Part shown: positions 63,953 through 64,000 of the stretch, one piece after another
How positions within the stretch are numbered: the stretch's first letter is position 1
How the letters are laid out: every line of letters starts with the position of its first letter
Source: G963663775 sp963664255
GTDB lineage: Bacteria; Bacillota; Clostridia; Oscillospirales; Butyricicoccaceae
Length of the DNA stretch: 64,000 nt
Direction: 5' to 3'
Assembly (NCBI GenBank): GCA_963664255.1
Contig: OY760938.1
Location: forward strand, 1,674,001-1,738,000
Position numbers and translations under genes: made by a program
The notes under the pieces: generated by a model
The model's input: the letters and a program-made list of their open reading frames with translations, nothing else
Database searches by the model: none
Told to the model about the DNA's origin: nothing

Positions 63953-64000
63953 AAAATACGCCAATATAGGGGGAATCAACCCTCCTGTATTGGCGTATTT
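63953..64000 (+). terminator. terminator of the sensor gene (cut by window end)
   Basis: AATACGCCAATATAGG pairs with CCTGTATTGGCGTATT (near-perfect), followed by TTT at the edge of the window. Confidence 0.85.

Overview
The window is chromosomal DNA from a low-GC Gram-positive, endospore-forming anaerobe, most likely class Clostridia. Evidence: a Firmicutes-type rpoC–L7Ae–rpsL–rpsG–fusA–tuf string, hrcA-grpE-dnaK-dnaJ behind a perfect CIRCE operator, sporulation and germination genes (gpr, spoIIP, a gerA-type cluster), two [FeFe]-hydrogenase-like proteins, many ferredoxin-type proteins and lysine 2,3-aminomutase. From memory, the 16S looks like the Butyricicoccus/Agathobaculum neighbourhood of the Oscillospirales. 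That placement is an impression, not a search result.

Layout. 1-6.9 kb: 3' part of rpoC and the str cluster on the + strand. 6.9-11.8 kb: heat-shock operon on the - strand, diverging from lepA-hemW-ACT protein-PFL family gene (11.9-16.6 kb, +). 16.7-21.8 kb: a - strand run gpr-spoIIP-gerA-gerC-gerB. 22-23.6 kb: rpsT and an SLH-domain exported protein. 23.6-31.4 kb: an rRNA operon with tandem promoters, 16S, tRNA-Ala, tRNA-Ile, 23S and 5S. Its terminator hairpin has been split and duplicated by an intact IS1182-type insertion sequence. 31.4-34.9 kb: two divergent paralogous Thr-tract proteins, a glycosyltransferase and a 61-residue conserved-looking protein. 35.2-37.4 kb: ablA-ablB, the N-epsilon-acetyl-beta-lysine osmolyte pathway. 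37.5-45 kb: a 1246-residue multi-PAS hybrid histidine kinase and a two-gene [FeFe] hydrogenase / flavin oxidoreductase operon. 45.3-47.6 kb: a permease split over two genes, divergent from a thioredoxin-reductase-like gene and a small ferredoxin. 47.7-55.2 kb: folC, an FMN reductase, an exported Gly/Cys-rich protein, a two-component system with a NapH-like ferredoxin, a ComFB-like protein and a pyridoxal kinase. 55.4-59.3 kb: GHL10 protein, acyl-ACP thioesterase, MNT/HEPN pair and gluQ. 59.3-64 kb: acetate transporter, ClC channel, and a cytosolic hydrogenase-like sensor fused to a chemoreceptor signalling domain.

The points most worth a second look are these. (1) The divergent Thr-tract pair at 31.4-33.2 kb has CATANNNTA boxes correctly spaced from AC dinucleotides on both strands, which is sigma-K-like, and lies beside a glycosyltransferase; it could be a spore-surface glycoprotein cassette. 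(2) A 9-5-9 palindrome lies exactly midway (30 bp) between the -10 boxes of the split permease and the thioredoxin-reductase-like gene. (3) The IS insertion duplicated a 26-bp terminator hairpin. (4) The window ends in a hydrogenase-chemoreceptor fusion with altered H-cluster motifs. (5) The MNT-HEPN pair has a nucleotidyltransferase partner that has lost its catalytic motif. Starts were chosen by ribosome binding sites; all functions are assigned by reading motifs, without database searches.
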